DNA of 64,000 nucleotides from Austropuccinia psidii (lineage: Eukaryota; Basidiomycota; Pucciniomycetes; Pucciniales; Sphaerophragmiaceae): positions 75,681,285 through 75,745,284 of the forward strand of contig JALGQZ010000002.1 in assembly GCA_023105745.1 (NCBI GenBank). Reading direction: 5' to 3'. The number at the start of each line of letters is the position of its first letter. Within the stretch, counting starts at the first letter, position 1. Both the position numbers and the translations under genes were made by a program. Below, piece by piece: positions 1 to 13,200 of this stretch. The notes under the pieces are model-generated. The model was not told the DNA's origin. It did not search any database and saw nothing but the letters and a program-made list of their open reading frames with translations.

Positions 1-112
1 AAATGAAATTACGATAACAAATGGCTGTAAGTGCAAAAGCTCGAAATATAAATCGAGTCCACCGGCCTCTGAATCTGGTTCAGGTATCAGTTCAGGCTCC
101 ATAGTCCGTTGG

Positions 113-2920
113 CTAATTGCAAACAGGATTAAAACCATCAGCTCCAGTGACGTGACTTAACCTGAAAAACAAAGACAAGCTAGTAAAAAAGTACTTGATA
201 GATTCGGGATTCCAGGAAGTTTCCGAAAACTTAGCAAATCTCATCAGAGCAAGAACAAAAGAAGACTTTGCCAACATCTTGAATTTGGAAAGGTTTCGAC
301 CTATCAAGTTACTGACATGTTAACAATTCTTAGTGATCAAACGCTGTGTGTTTATTACTGACCACCATTTTCCCATAGGCGACTCGAATGCAATGACCAA
401 CTGCGGATTGGCACCATTGTTAAAAAGGGTCAACGAGACACGTTTACCTGGCTTGATAATAAACACATTATGGGAAATGTCTTCTCTGAGGCAAATAGGC
501 AATTTGGCATCGTTTTTGATTTTGAGTAAAGCTGATTGCTTTATGATCATATAACAAACAATTGAAGAAGCGTTTTCAAGGGCATCTTGAATCATTTCGA
601 TTGTTGATTTAATATGGGCCACTTGCTTTTTTGCTGAGAGTAAGGAAGCTGAGTGATGTAAAGCAAAGACTAAAAGTGAATTTAAAACATTTCGCAACCT
701 TGCGATCATCGCGCCCATACCTTTGGTATCAAATTGAGAATCTATTTGGTCGATTCTGATCATGGCAGCGTCATAAGCAGCACCACAACCAGGTTCACAG
801 GCTAGACAAACGAGCTGATCCATAAACTCTTGACGACGACTGGGGTTATCAAGATATTAAGAGGCATGATCACCATTAAAAAGTCTCTTGATCCACTTTG
901 AAGCAGAGGCATAATCCTTTAATCTAATAAATCCCAGGATTATTTCAAGAATGTGATTAGTGTCGGATTTAAAGTTGGAAGATGTTTGATCGATTGTGGG
1001 TGAAAGTGATTGTTCCAATAAAGTAACAGCGGAAACAGAGTCACCACTTACCAAGTAAGCCCAAATAAAAGCTAAAAGCACTTGACTATCACTCTTCTCA
1101 TTAGCTAAGTGAGAGTTCAGGATTTGATTTGAGGATGAAGTAGATTGATTAAGGGTAAAAGTAAGTGGAGGTTGAAGTTGATGATCATGATATAATGGGG
1201 TTAGGGTAGTGTAAGTTTAGAGAGTATCAGATTGAATTTGACGATAATTTTTTAATATAATCTTGCTGTGTAACAAATTTCCTGCCAAACTGCATAAAGT
1301 GATTAAATTGAAAAAAGATTGAGATGTTGAAGCTTCACAATCTTCAAGCTGAGCGAAATTCTTGTAGCTAAATCAAGAAGGATAGCAATATTGGCTTTGG
1401 AGTTGACGGACTTGAGTTTATTGACATTTGCACAAGATTTGATTAGCAAGTCTAAAGCTGCAGGTTGAAGCTGATTGATTAGTTCACGGTCCAATGACTT
1501 AAAGAGTTGTATGGCATAAGCAAAGTTAGATTGAGCTCACAAACGACTGATTTTAGTTAAGTCTTCATTTGTTGGGATTGGAGCCAAACACAAGTTTGGA
1601 AGACTTTGATTGATACTAATGTTGGCTAAACGTTTTTGCCGATGCTCTAATTTGGCTGAATTGGCCAAATCGCGTTTTCAGAGAGCGGTGATCAAAGTGA
1701 TATAAGTTTGAGGAGAGGGTTTGAATGGTGTGTTGTTGAGAAGAAAATGATGACATTTAAATAAATTTTTGATTGGTTCAAAGGTGGGTTTGTGAACAAC
1801 ATACCCCAAAACATTAAATCAATTATGGCCAAGCTTGGTGAAGCAGTTGAAGAGACGTAGCTATCTAATAATTTTCAAAGCTGATAAAACATTGAATTTT
1901 GATGCTGAGCCGGTGATTTTAAGATGCTAAGAGCTTTGCTAAGCCAATGAGCTTGGGATGGTGAGTGATTAGATGATAAACTGGAAGATTGGGTGAGAGG
2001 GAGATAGACTGACTTTTTATTTGATATATTGGATGAAAGACAATCAGAGTTGACTAATTGATGAGAGTTCGAAGTTGAAGGAGTAAATGATTGGTTTGGA
2101 TGAGATGGATTGAGTTGATTCGGAATGAAGTAAAAGAGAGTTGCTGGTAGAAAATCGACGAGCATGATAGACTGAAGGGTTAGGTTTTAGATGATGAGGA
2201 GATTGATGAGTAGAGAAATTAAGCCTACGGCGATGAGTTAAATGATGAGGATGACTGAAAGTGAGAGGGAGAAGGTTTTGATCGTAAGATTTAAAATCCG
2301 AGTTGGATAATTCATATATTGAATCGATCAAGAAAGGTCTATCTAATTGAGCGAAAGCTGATTTATATCTATTTTGTAGGTTTGAGTGATCTGGAATGAA
2401 GTTGAAGTTTGATTTGAATTTATTTTGACTATAAGGCCATCTTGAAGAGAATGGTTTATTATGCTTATAGTAAAGGCTAACTGAGCCTATATGATGGTTA
2501 AAGATGTCATCATGTTCTTCATCATCATTAAATTTTAAATTTGATCCATCTTGAGAATTGGCATTAGGTTGAGAAATTAATCGACTATTAGACTAAAATC
2601 AAAAGAAATTGAAGAAAATCAATTAAATTGTAACTAAAAAAAGGAAGAAATCGGACTTTGAAAGGAATGACTACTTGTTGATTCCAATTTGATCTGCCAC
2701 TAGCATTCCACTTTGAGCCGCCTGTAGAACTACCTGAAGTACTAGAAGAAGCAGCAGTATTGGAAGAGCTACCAACCAAATGAGAGTTTTGACCAACAGT
2801 ATTACCGAGATTCAAATTATTCCAAGTATTTCGAATATGCTGAAACTGCTGCTGACCACGATTTGCAAGATGGGATAATTTGAAGGGAGATATATGAGAA
2901 GCGAATTTGGGAAAAAGCAT
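113..2920 (-). pseudogene. Decayed multi-exon gene, possibly PPR/helical-repeat mitochondrial protein
   Basis: A minus-strand gene can be followed through same-frame stretches 1081-857, 823-320 and 307-113, each separated by a single stop (TAA at 857-859 and at 320-322). Upstream pieces are at 1494-1303, 2165-1875, 2573-2044 and 2920-2675. The first piece is Ser/Gly-rich (Ser-Thr-Gly run near 2700-2770) and ends at a GTAG donor at 2674, with an acceptor near 2590. The second contains an Arg-rich segment with RRFSTS, a typical fungal mitochondrial presequence motif. The C-terminal part has alternating helices such as LLAFIWAYLVSGDSVSAVTL, which recalls pentatricopeptide or TPR repeats. This is a resemblance in pattern only. 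At least two frameshifts and several stops make it a relic. It may be a host gene or gene fragment rather than transposon cargo. Confidence 0.4.
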
Positions 2921-3701
2921 ATTAGAGAAATTAACACTATGAGAATGACTGAAAGTAACAGGTAAGAGGTTTTGAGGAGAGACACACTTTTGATGATTGA
3001 GAAGGGTTGAATTAATAATGGGATCTTTGGGGTTAAAATAATCCTTTTGAGATGATTAAGTCAAGTAGGAATTGAGGGAAAAAGATTGATTAGTGAAAAA
3101 AGCACAAAACATTGTGAGATCTAAAGAAATTAGTTTTATTTGTTAAATTTCAAAAGGTGCTTTTTTAAGGTATGGGTAGAAGGAATTGATTCTTGAAATT
3201 TGAGGTGGGAGCTTGAAAAAAAGGATTTATGTTGAAAATTAAGTTTCTGATCTTTACGATGAAAAAGTATGATAATAAGATGTAAGATAAACTTAAGAAA
3301 GTCTAAATAAATTTATGTAGAGGAGGGTTTACTAAGTATAAATTTAAACACTTGATTGAAAAAAATTAAATAAATATTTGTTTTGTTTTAACTTCCTAAA
3401 AATGGTTTTTGAACGTAGAAGCAGAATTTTAAAATTGGAATTAGAAGTAACGTTTGGAATTAAAAATAATTGGAAGATTTTCAACAATGAAGGAGTGTGA
3501 AAATAAAAAGTGAAATAGGATTATGAAAGTCTAAAGAATGTAGATCCAATTGAGATTTGGATTTTAATTTTTTAAGTTTTGTCGGAAATATTTTGCTTTA
3601 CAATTAGAATTAAATGGATGATGATTATAAAATGAATCTTCAATTTAATGAAATTAAAAATTAAATAAATATTTTGATAATGTAGTAATAAAAAAAATTG
3701 A

Positions 3702-4844
3702 TTATTTAGAAGTTGAAGCAAGCCTGTTGAGGATAGAAGTATGATCATCTACTGTAAATTTATCAATCTTACCATTTTGTAAGTTTTTGAATAAGTTGTA
3801 TGCTTTTTTTGAAATTTGTAATGACATGGATAATCTGGTAAAAGAGTTACTATCACCGCCATCTGGATAAAGAGTAAAATGTCGAGTGCTTTTTGCTTTC
3901 CAGACCATTTGTACAATACCAGGTTCTTTACCTGTTAAATCAATATTAATAGAGTGGTCTGGAAAGACAAAAAATTCATTAAATAAATCAAATTTATCAA
4001 AGATTAAGGTGCCATCACTTGTAGAAATTGGGATAGAAAGAAAATAAGCAAACTCCAAAGAGTCTGTTTGATCAATATGAGGAAAGTTAGAAAAGTTATT
4101 TAAAGTAAATGTTAATTGATTTGCAAATGAAAAAGAATAAAAATCAGTAAAGTCTAAAATCTCAAATCCTGGAATGTTGAATTGTTTCATTTGATTTTCA
4201 TTCATTGCAAAGACTGTTGATGATAATTTTTGGAAGAGATTTTGAATAATATTTTGTAATTGAGAGAGTTGAAGTGATAAAGAATTATAAATTTCTGGGT
4301 TATTAGAAATAGAAGTGGAATTGATATAACACCCAATTGTAAAGTCACCAAGTCAAGGTGGTCTCCATCCAATTGCATACATGGAACCGGTGATCTTGTT
4401 TCCAGATTCTTGTAATTTGTTAAGAAAATGTTTATATTTAAATAAAAAAGTGGATAAAAAGTTGATTTGAGATTTTTCATAATCATTCAGGTTTCTAAAA
4501 GGAATAAATTGGATGATTGCAAAAGTTTTATCAGGTGAATGAAGAAGTGATTTATCATCTAAAATTGTAAATCCAAAATTTATAGAAAAATATTTTTTTT
4601 TAATATAAGTTCTGTAAGAGTGAGTTTTTGTTAAAAAAATTGATCTTAAAGTTTTTCTATCAAAATCATTATGAGGAATTGGATCAAAGAAAGATTCATG
4701 TAAAAAATTACATGTTCTGAAATAAGGAGTTTCATTACTACATCCTAATTTATTTTTTTTATTTTGACGGTGGAGTTGATTAGATATCTGAGAATTGTTT
4801 AAATGTTTTTTGAGATATCTATTTGATTTCATTGCTCTAGGCAT
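3702..4844 (-). pseudogene. TET/JBP-like 2OG-Fe(II) dioxygenase, one in-frame TGA
   Basis: Enzymes of this superfamily oxidise 5-methylcytosine or thymine in DNA using Fe(II) and 2-oxoglutarate, in the nucleus. One frame runs 380 codons from ATG 4844 to the stop at 3702, broken only by TGA at 4353-4355. Visible core: N-terminal strand region with FGFTILDD, then YAIGWRP, then the iron-binding HxD in FPHIDQTD (His 4077-4079, Asp 4071-4073), a distal His in RHFTLYP (3879-3881), and an Arg in SFTRLSMSLQI (3834-3836) placed to bind 2-oxoglutarate. Order and spacing match the Tet-like oxygenases of rust fungi that I remember (Pfam 2OG-FeII_Oxy_6). The catalytic residues are all present and lie after the stop, so a Trp or Arg codon changed to TGA is the likely lesion. 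No intron is needed. Basidiomycete TET/JBP genes are known to travel with DNA transposons. Family call fairly sure; DNA substrate inferred. Confidence 0.72.
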
Positions 4845-5094
4845 TTTGAAATTTGAAAAGAGTAATAAAATTCAAAAAATAAATTTTAAAAAAGCTGAAT
4901 AACAATCTTATAGCCTCATAAAATTATGAGTTAGTCAATCTTTGACTAGCACGCATCCATTCAGTTTTAAAAAATTTATTTAATGAAAATTATTGGAGTA
5001 ATCAATGAAGAAATGAGTGGAAAGTTATTTTTTTGCAAAGAGTAAGGCTAAAAATCAAAGAGAAGCACTGGAATTAGTGGAAATAACACAAAAA

Positions 5095-5345
5095 GATGAT
5101 TTGGTGTGAAAGCTGCTAGTTCTGAGGTGGCGGTCATCACCGGAGCTTCAAAATGATGAAACCATACCTCAATTGAATTCCAGGGGCCCCCACTGCTCTG
5201 TATGACTGTCTTTGGCAGTGGGGGGCTGTAAAACATGCCTGGAGGGTCTGTAACAAGCCCCAGGTGACTGTATTGTTTGGAAGAAAAAAACATATTCTGA
5301 AATTGGCTGACTGGTGATACAGCCACCCAAAAGAAATGTCAAACA
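5095..5345. repeat. G+C-richer insert with strong hairpin
   Basis: This short island stands out from the A+T-rich surroundings. It contains an inverted repeat, CCCCCACTGC at 5187-5196 and GCAGTGGGGG at 5215-5224 (perfect 10-bp arms, 18-nt loop), followed by CCTGG/CCAGG pairs to 5270. The minus-strand reading frames across it have no recognisable product. It may be a MITE or LTR fragment. No clear target-site duplication was found. Confidence 0.35.
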
Positions 5346-5365
5346 TGTGTTAATTGTAAATTTAA

Positions 5366-5965
5366 TTGATAGAATTAATTCAATCAATTTGAAATGATAT
5401 TAAATCAAATAAGTTAATTAATTAGATAAATTTTAAAATGAATTAATTAATTTCAATGAATAAATTAATTAATTTAATTAATGAATTAAACTCAATGAAG
5501 CAATTAATTAATTTAATTAATTAATTTTAATGAATCAATTAATTAATTGATTTAATTAATGAATTTCAATAAATCAATTAATTCATTTCAATGAATCAAT
5601 CAATTAATTTAATTAATTAATGAATTTCAATGAATCAATCAATTAATTTAATTAATTAATGAATTTCAATGAATCAATCAATTAATTTAATTAATTAATG
5701 AATTTCAATGAATCAATTAATTCATTTCAATGAATCAATGAATTAATTTCAATGAATCAATTAATTCATTTCAATGAATCAATTAATTAATTTCAATGAA
5801 TCAATTAATTCATTTCAATGAATCAATCAATTAATTTAATTAATTGATGAATTTCATTGAATCAATCAATTAATTAATTAATTTCAATGAATCAATCAAG
5901 TAATTTAATTAATTAATTTCAAGAAATCAATTAAGTAACTAAATTGATTCATTGAGAATCAAATT
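5366..5965. repeat. A+T-only satellite built on TTAATTAA
   Basis: About 600 bp of imperfect tandem repeats of AATCAATTAATT and TTTCAATGAATC blocks. The best-preserved unit is about 39-40 bp and is repeated three times between 5595 and 5715. Almost every unit contains the palindrome TTAATTAA or AATTAATT, so the tract is rich in self-complementary sequence and nearly free of G and C. No coding potential. Confidence 0.85.
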
Positions 5966-6895
5966 TAATTATTTGGAAATGAAATTTAACAATTGAAAAT
6001 GAAATGTAAGTAATTGAAAAAAAAATTGGGTATGTGAAAAGGAAATTTTATAAATTGATTTAATGGAGCATTACAATTCAAATTAAATCAAAATGGATTA
6101 ATTTGAATTATTTAAGTGAAATCATTAAACTTATCAATTCAAAAAAAAAATGAATTGAGAATGTGAAATGCTAAATTTATGAATTTGAGTTGTTATAAAC
6201 TTAAAGTAATCATACTAAGAGTTTAATTATGGTTTTTTAAACAAAAGTAAAAAAAATTTAGATATTATAAATTAATGGTCTAATTAAAAGAAAATAATAA
6301 TAAACTGTTTCAAAATGAGAAAGTACTAATGATTTATTGAAAATAAATGTTAGACCCAAAAAAATTACAGGTGTATTTCAGAGTTTATTTGGAAGTTGAT
6401 TTGGGGTTGGAAAATGTGGAGTAAAATATTGAAAAGAGGGTAAAGATTTAATAGCAAGAAAGATTAGATGGGAATATAGTTTTTCCTACAAAGTAAATAA
6501 ACATAAGCATGAAATTAACTTAACTTATTGGCAATCATGCAGGTCAAGTCAGCATGGTATTGTCATTAGAAAAGACAAGGTTTTTTGATGGAAATTGAAA
6601 ATAAGGACAGTGAGGATGTTATTAGTATGAGTATATTGTAGTGAAGGATAATATTTTTTATTTGAGTTTTTGAGGAATGTTGAAAACAAGGGATTTTCTT
6701 GGTGCACTGAGTCAAGTCTTATTTAAGAACAAATGCCATAGCAAATGAATGAAAAGGGAGTTTCAAAATAAAACTATTCTAAAATTAAAAGCATGGAAAA
6801 TATAAAACAATAAAATATTCAACTTTTTCTTGTAATAGGAAACTAATTACAATGGTTCAAATATCATGTGTAAGGAAATTACAAACAGGAGGTAA
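5966..6895. other. A+T-rich intergenic DNA, nothing recognised
   Basis: No reading frame, promoter element or repeat that I can support. It separates the decayed ORF3-family copy from the satellite and the dioxygenase gene. Confidence 0.6.
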
Positions 6896-6899
6896 AGCA

Positions 6900-9896
6900 T
6901 CAGAGTTGCAAGGGTGGAAGGAGTGATGTCACAGTGGCTTGTGCTTCCCATTGGTTTAAAAAATCACTTGTAAGATATTGAGCCAATTGATGTCGTGAAG
7001 GTGGGCGAACAAGTTGGACATCAGTGAATGGTTTCATACCCTTAGAAAAAAAGATTTAAGATGAAAAGATAGATTTTTCCAAACTAGCTCTTCGGGTGGA
7101 GGTGGCTTAACATGTTGGTGAATAAGATGAAAAGAGCATAGTATGAGCATGGCATTGGAAATTGAAAAATTCCGATGATCCTTTTGTGCAGTGAATAATC
7201 CCTTGACACCTAATATCAAATAGTAAACAAAAGGAAGGAAATTATGACAGCTACGGTATTCAACCAACTTCTTCTTAGCAGTTTCAACTTGGAGGTCATT
7301 GTCAGAATTAGAGGTTACCACTTGAGGAGCTGAGTGAATTATTACAGAAGAGATTTGGTTATTAGAACGGAGGGCCTTTCTTTTTTTGACACATTTAGAT
7401 TGTTCAGTGTGGTTAGGGGAAACATCGTCAAGGGAGGCTTGTGCTTTGAATATGACATAAGAAATCATGACATCTAAAATGAGGTCTTGAAAAATCTTTA
7501 ACTGTTGATCTGAGTCGGAAGAAATATTGTATGATTCTTGAGCAATTTTTGAGCCACTTGGACTTTGACGTGCCATGGGGATCAGTTCCATTGGTGAAAT
7601 TGAGGGTCTTTTGAGGCCTTCAAAGTATGAGATCATGTCCAGATAAATGTTGACCTCATCAATTTGTGCTTGAGGGGGTACAGGAGGTTTTGGTATGCAA
7701 AATTCATCCATGGTTGCTGAGACTGAAGCTGCAATGACTTTTGCCCAAGCAGTAATGGTGAATGATCTGGGCTGTGACATATAGATTAGATGACGCACAA
7801 AATGAGTTTCAGGGTGCTTTTAATTACGAATGCTGGGGTCAGGTGAAAATGGTAGTGAAATCTGAATTTCAGGCGCAGTGACTTGGTAATAGATCGGCAT
7901 ATTAAAGATTGAAGATGTAACATAAAATTCTTCTTTAGTGGCATTGAGAAATGGAGCACCTGGAGAAATCTATTATAAGCATTAGTTCATGGGAGTAGTA
8001 TAATTTTAAACTAACTATTATCGCAGAGCTCGTCAATCCATTTGCTATATGAGGAAGAGCACTGTTTAAAATTGAAATTCCCCTTTGCAGGCTGTTTGGA
8101 GCCCAAATTTTGGTGGCGCCAGGAAACAAGTGAGTCAATTGCTTCAAATGTGGTTTGGTATTTGGCCTGGGTGGGGCGTCCATGGGTGAATGTTTTGAAA
8201 AGCTCATAAATTTTTGATCAAAATTCATCAGTGAAAATAGAGAATTGATAATTGGGGGAGTCAAGAGGCTGTGGTTCTGGAGGCATGATTGATGAAGGAG
8301 GATTTTGGTGAGGTTCATGCAAAACGGGTGGCAATGGGCCCACATGAGAGAGATGATTAGATGGGTCCCTAATTCAAGGAGTTGGAGCATGAGATGGTGT
8401 AGATAGATTTGATTGAGAGGTCGAAAGAGTGTTTTCTGGATTTTCAAAATGAGGAGCAGATAGTGTATGGGAGCTTTTTACATGGTTAATTTGCATTGGT
8501 GACAATACAACATGGGGTGTTGTGGCGTTAATTGGAGTGGTTGTATTTGAAGGTATTTGGGAAGGAACATTTGGACTACTATTATTCTCTGCTATTGAAA
8601 CATGTAATTCTTCTTGAATAATTTCATTTGTTGGAGTCAGTGGATGAACCTGAGCTGGAGAATCGGGGATGTTATTGGCTGGTATGTCCAAAGAGTGGTC
8701 ATTGTTGAAATGCGGAGACTCACGCTGTGAAGATCTGCTGGGGGTGACATTTGGTGGATGTTTGGGAATTTGTTCCTCAGTAATCATTGGCGGGGTGGTG
8801 GGAGTCTCAAGTGGGATGGTTGAGGGAACAGGGGGTTCGACAATGGTAGATGGTAAAGAATAGGGGAGGTCATTTTATTGGGTGTTCAATAACAATTGGT
8901 GGTTGATTGTCTTGGGGGGGGTAGAATTGGTACAAAGGGTTGATGTAGTAGAAGACATATTCATGGAAACTACCTCTTGAGTATTATTAAAGGTAACAGT
9001 TTGCTGCATAAACCTACGAATATTTGGTGGTGGTTTGTTTTGAATTTTCCGTTTTTTCTTGTGATTTCCATCAGGAACAACCTCCTCCAAAGAGGATGAT
9101 TGGGATGAGCGTATGGAAGGAGCTTCTCTCTCAATAACTTCAACATTGCCATCTATGAGACCAATTGCTTGCGATGAAGACAATTCTACAAGGGAGATGA
9201 AATTAATACAGAATTGAGGACAGACATGAAGAATAATAACTACCATGTTCTTTTTGAGAAATCAATGTAAGGCCCTTTTTCAAATAATCCTTAATCTCAA
9301 TTGATACAGGATTTTTTTCAGCTTCGGAAAGGGCATTATTGAGATTTTTCTTGATACGGTGGTGATTGAGAGAAAATTCTTCATGGGAGAGGCAAGTTAG
9401 CTCAGAAGAAAGGATTGGTGAGATAGAGTGTACTTGAGTGGGTGGGTTATTCATGTCTAATTCTATGAATGAGGGGGGTGGAAGGGTTTGTGGAGTATTT
9501 GGGGGTGGGTTACATAAACTCATGTTTGGTGTGTTTATGATATCTGATAAATTTTTGCAAAAATATATTATTAAAAAATGTTGGGGATGAGATTACGTGA
9601 GGAAGAAAAGATTTACCAAGTTGAAAGGGGTTTCTATTTATGTTGTTTGGTGGGGGGCAGGGCAAGATGTGAGGATGACTAATGGGAGCTGGTGGGACTA
9701 TATTCGGAGAATTGAGGTAGTGAAAAAGATCAAAACATTCGTGGGGTTCAGTACTTTGGTTTGGGGTGGACAATGAATGAGATGGTGCCTTGTCTTGGTG
9801 AGATAATGATGAATTCAATTCTGTGGTATTTGAAAAATCCCTATGAAACATTTCATCAAATGAGACATCTGAATCAGGTGGTTGGGGTGGATTCAT
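6900..9896 (-). pseudogene. ORF3-family transposon-associated protein, broken copy 1
   Basis: Function unknown. Homology to the copies at 23.9-25.9 kb and 61.5-63.7 kb defines the gene. First exon 9896-9617 is Pro/Ser/His-rich. A GTAAAT donor and an acceptor at 9543-9544 lead to an exon with EEFSLNHHRIKKNL and a Lys-rich helix. Another intron (GTAGTT to TTGTAG, about 9195-9225) is followed by a long Pro/Ser/Thr-rich linker (9185-8374) containing a basic KKKRKIQNK stretch (possible nuclear signal). The conserved C-terminal half begins near WIDELCDN, continues through MPIYYQVTAPEI and the 7798-7034 stretch with VKGLFTAQKDHRN, and ends at 6900-6902 after a one-base frameshift near 7040. Stops at 8875-8877 (TAA) and 7820-7822 (TAA) and a frame change near 8370 make it a pseudogene. 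It points away from the palindrome array, mirroring the genes on the other side. Confidence 0.6.
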
Positions 9897-10234
9897 AGTA
9901 TTGGGTATTATATTTGGAGGAGAGGGATTTAAATGGCCAAAACAAGTTAAAAGTGGAGGAAATTAAGGAAAACACGGGAAAAACAGCTCTATTTATATTG
10001 CAGGTCCCAGTGAAATGAAGTGGGGGTATAGAATATAGAAATAGAGCAGAAATGAGGTTTTGTGGTTTTCAAGGAAAGAAAGCTGCAGATCTGCTAGAAA
10101 TGAAACTCAATTACACATTGAGGAAATAAATAAGTGTCAGGAGATGTATATCTTTGGACTCCCCCCTCAAATACATGGGTGATTGGATTGTCTGGTAGAG
10201 TCACACCTGTAACTTGATGAGAAATTTGGTCCAC
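9897..10234. other. Spacer between ORF3 copy 1 and palindrome array
   Basis: A+T-rich, with no gene. It would hold the upstream region of the leftward gene. A palindrome-like fragment (CAAGTCATAATTTAG near 10235) marks where the array begins to be recognisable. Confidence 0.5.
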
Positions 10235-13200
10235 AAGTCATAATTTAGTCAAAATGTAAATCATTTAGAACAGCAATGAATTTGTGTCCTCAGAATGCCA
10301 TTGGGGTGGGATTGTGCGCACAAGTCATAATTGGGGCTACATGCAAACCAATTACAGGCATAATTGGTGGAAGTCTAATCATACCCATTCAGATACAGAA
10401 ATATTTGTATCTGGATGAGGCCTTGACACCATACAGAAATAATAGTGGTCAAATTATGACCGCCAGTCATAATTTGTACCCCAAGAGACATTACAGCTAT
10501 GGCTGCAATTGTACACAGGTGGTCAAATTATGACCAGCGGTCATAATTTGTACCACTTGCAAACCAATTACGGCCGTAATTGGTTTGTCTCCTTGAAAAT
10601 CAATCAGACCCACTCAGATACAGAAAAAACTGTATCTGAATGAGGCCCAGAGACCCACTCAGATACAGAAGAAACTGTATCTGAATGAGCCCAAGAGACA
10701 TTACAGCTGTGGCTGCAATTGTACACAGGTTGTCAAATTATGACTGGCGGTCATAATATGTACCACATGCAAACCAATTACGGCCGTAATTGGTTTGTCT
10801 CCTTGAAATCCAATCAGACCCACTCAGATACACAACAAACTGTATCTGAATGAGCCCAAGAGGCATTACAGCTTTGGCTGTAACTGTGCACAGGTTTGGA
10901 CCACTTGCAAACCAATTACAGCTGTAATTGGTTTGTCTCCTTGAAAATCAATCAGACCCACTCAGATACAGAAAAAACTGTATCTGAAAGAGCCCAAGAG
11001 AGATTACAGCTATGGCTGCAATTGTACGCAGGTGGTCAAATTATGACCGGCGGTCATAATTTGTACCACATGCAAACCAATTACGGCTGTAATTGGTTTG
11101 TCTCCTTGAAATCCAATCAGACCCACTCCGCTACAGAAAACTGTATCTGAATAAGGCCCAGAGAACCCCTCAGATACAGAAAAAACTGTATCTGGATGAG
11201 CCCAAGAGACATTACAGCTATGGCTGTAACCGATTACGGCCGTAATTGGTTTGTCTCCTTGAAACTCAATCATACCCACTCAGATACAGAAAAAACTGTA
11301 TCTGAATGAGCCCAAGAGACATTACAGCTATGGCTGCAATTGTACACAGGTGGTCAAATTATGACCGGCGGTCATAATATGTACCACATGCAAACCAATT
11401 CTGGCCGTAATTGGGTTGTCTCCTTGAAATCCAATCATACCCACTCAGATACACAACAAACTGTATCTGAATGAGCCCAAGAGACATTACAGCTATGGCT
11501 GTAATAATAGACAGGTGGTCAAATTATGACCAGCGGTCATAATTTGTACCATATGCAAACTAATTACGGCCGTAATTGGTTTGTCTCCTTGAAATTCAAT
11601 CAGACCCACTCAGATACAGAAAAACCTGTATCTGAATAAGGCCCAGAGAACCCCTCAGATACAGAAAAAACTGTATCTGGACGAGCCCAGGAGGCATTAC
11701 AGCTTTGGCTTCAACTGTACACAGGTGGTCAAATTATGACCACCGGTCATAATTTGGACCACTTGCAAACCAATTACGGCCATAATTGGTTTGTCTCCTT
11801 GAAAATCAATCAGACCCACTCAGATACAGAAAAAACTGTATCTGAATGAGGCCCAGAGACCCACTCAGATACAGAAAATACTGTATCTGAATGAGCCCAA
11901 GAGACATTACAGCTATGGCTGCAATTGTACACAGGTGGTCAAATTATGACCGGCGGTCATAATTTGAACCCTTGCAAACCAATTACGGCTGTAATTGGTT
12001 TGTCTCCTTGAAAGTCAATCAGACCCACTAAGATACAGAAAAAACTGTATCTGAATGAGGCCCAGAGACCCACTGAGATACAGAAGAAACTGTATCTGAA
12101 TGAGCCCAAGAGGCATTACAGCTTTGGCTGTAACTGTACACAGGTTTGGACCACTTGCAAACCAATTACAGCTGTAATTGGTTTGTCTCCTTGAAAATCA
12201 ATAAGACCCACTCAGATACAGAAAAAACTGTATCTGAAAGAGCCCAAGAGAGATTACAGCTATGGCTGCAATTGTACGCAGGTGGTCATAATTTGTACCA
12301 CATGCAAACCAATTACGGATGTAATTGGTTTGTCTCCTTGAAATCCAATCAGACCCACTCCGCTACAGAGAACTGTATCTGAATAAGGCCCAGAGAACCC
12401 CTCAGATACAGAAAAAACTGTATCTGGATGAGCCCAAGAGACATTACAGCTATGGCTGTAACCAATTACGGCCGTAATTGGTTTGTCTCCTTAAAACTAA
12501 ATCAGACCCACTCAGATACAGAAAAAGCTGTATATGAATGAGCCCAAGAGACATTACAGCTATGGCTGCCATTGTACACAGGTGGTCAAATTATGACCGG
12601 CGGTCATAATATGTACCACATGCAAACCAATTCTGGCCGTAATTGGTTTGTCTCCTTGAAATCCAATCAGACCCACTCAGATACACAACAAACTGTATCT
12701 GAATGAGCCCAAGAGACATTACAGCTATGGCTGTAATAATAGACAGGTGGTCAAATTATGACCGGCAGTCATAATTTGTACCATATGCAAACTAATTACC
12801 GCCGTAATTGGTTTGTCTCCTTGAAATCCAATCAGACCCACTCAGATAAAGAAAAACCTGTATCTGAATAAGGCCCAGAGAACCCCTCAAATACAGAAAA
12901 AACTGTATCTGGATGAGCCCAGGAGGCATTACAGCTTTGGCTTCAACTTTACACAGGTGGTCAAATTATGACCACCGGTAATAATTTGGACCACTTGCAA
13001 ACCAATTACGGCCATAATTGGTTTGTCTCCTTGAAAATCAATCAGACCCACTCAGATACAGAAAAAACTGTATCTGAATGAGGCCCAGAGATCCACTCAG
13101 ATACAGAAGAAACTGTATCTGAATGAGCCCAAGAGACATTACAGCTGTGGCTGCAATTGTACACAGGTTTTCAAATTATGACTGGCGGTCACAATATGTA

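Noticed and set aside
5048..5387. Three overlapping minus-strand frames over the G+C-rich island
   Set aside because: Three frames are open over the same bases, none has a recognisable domain, and the island looks like a repeat fragment.
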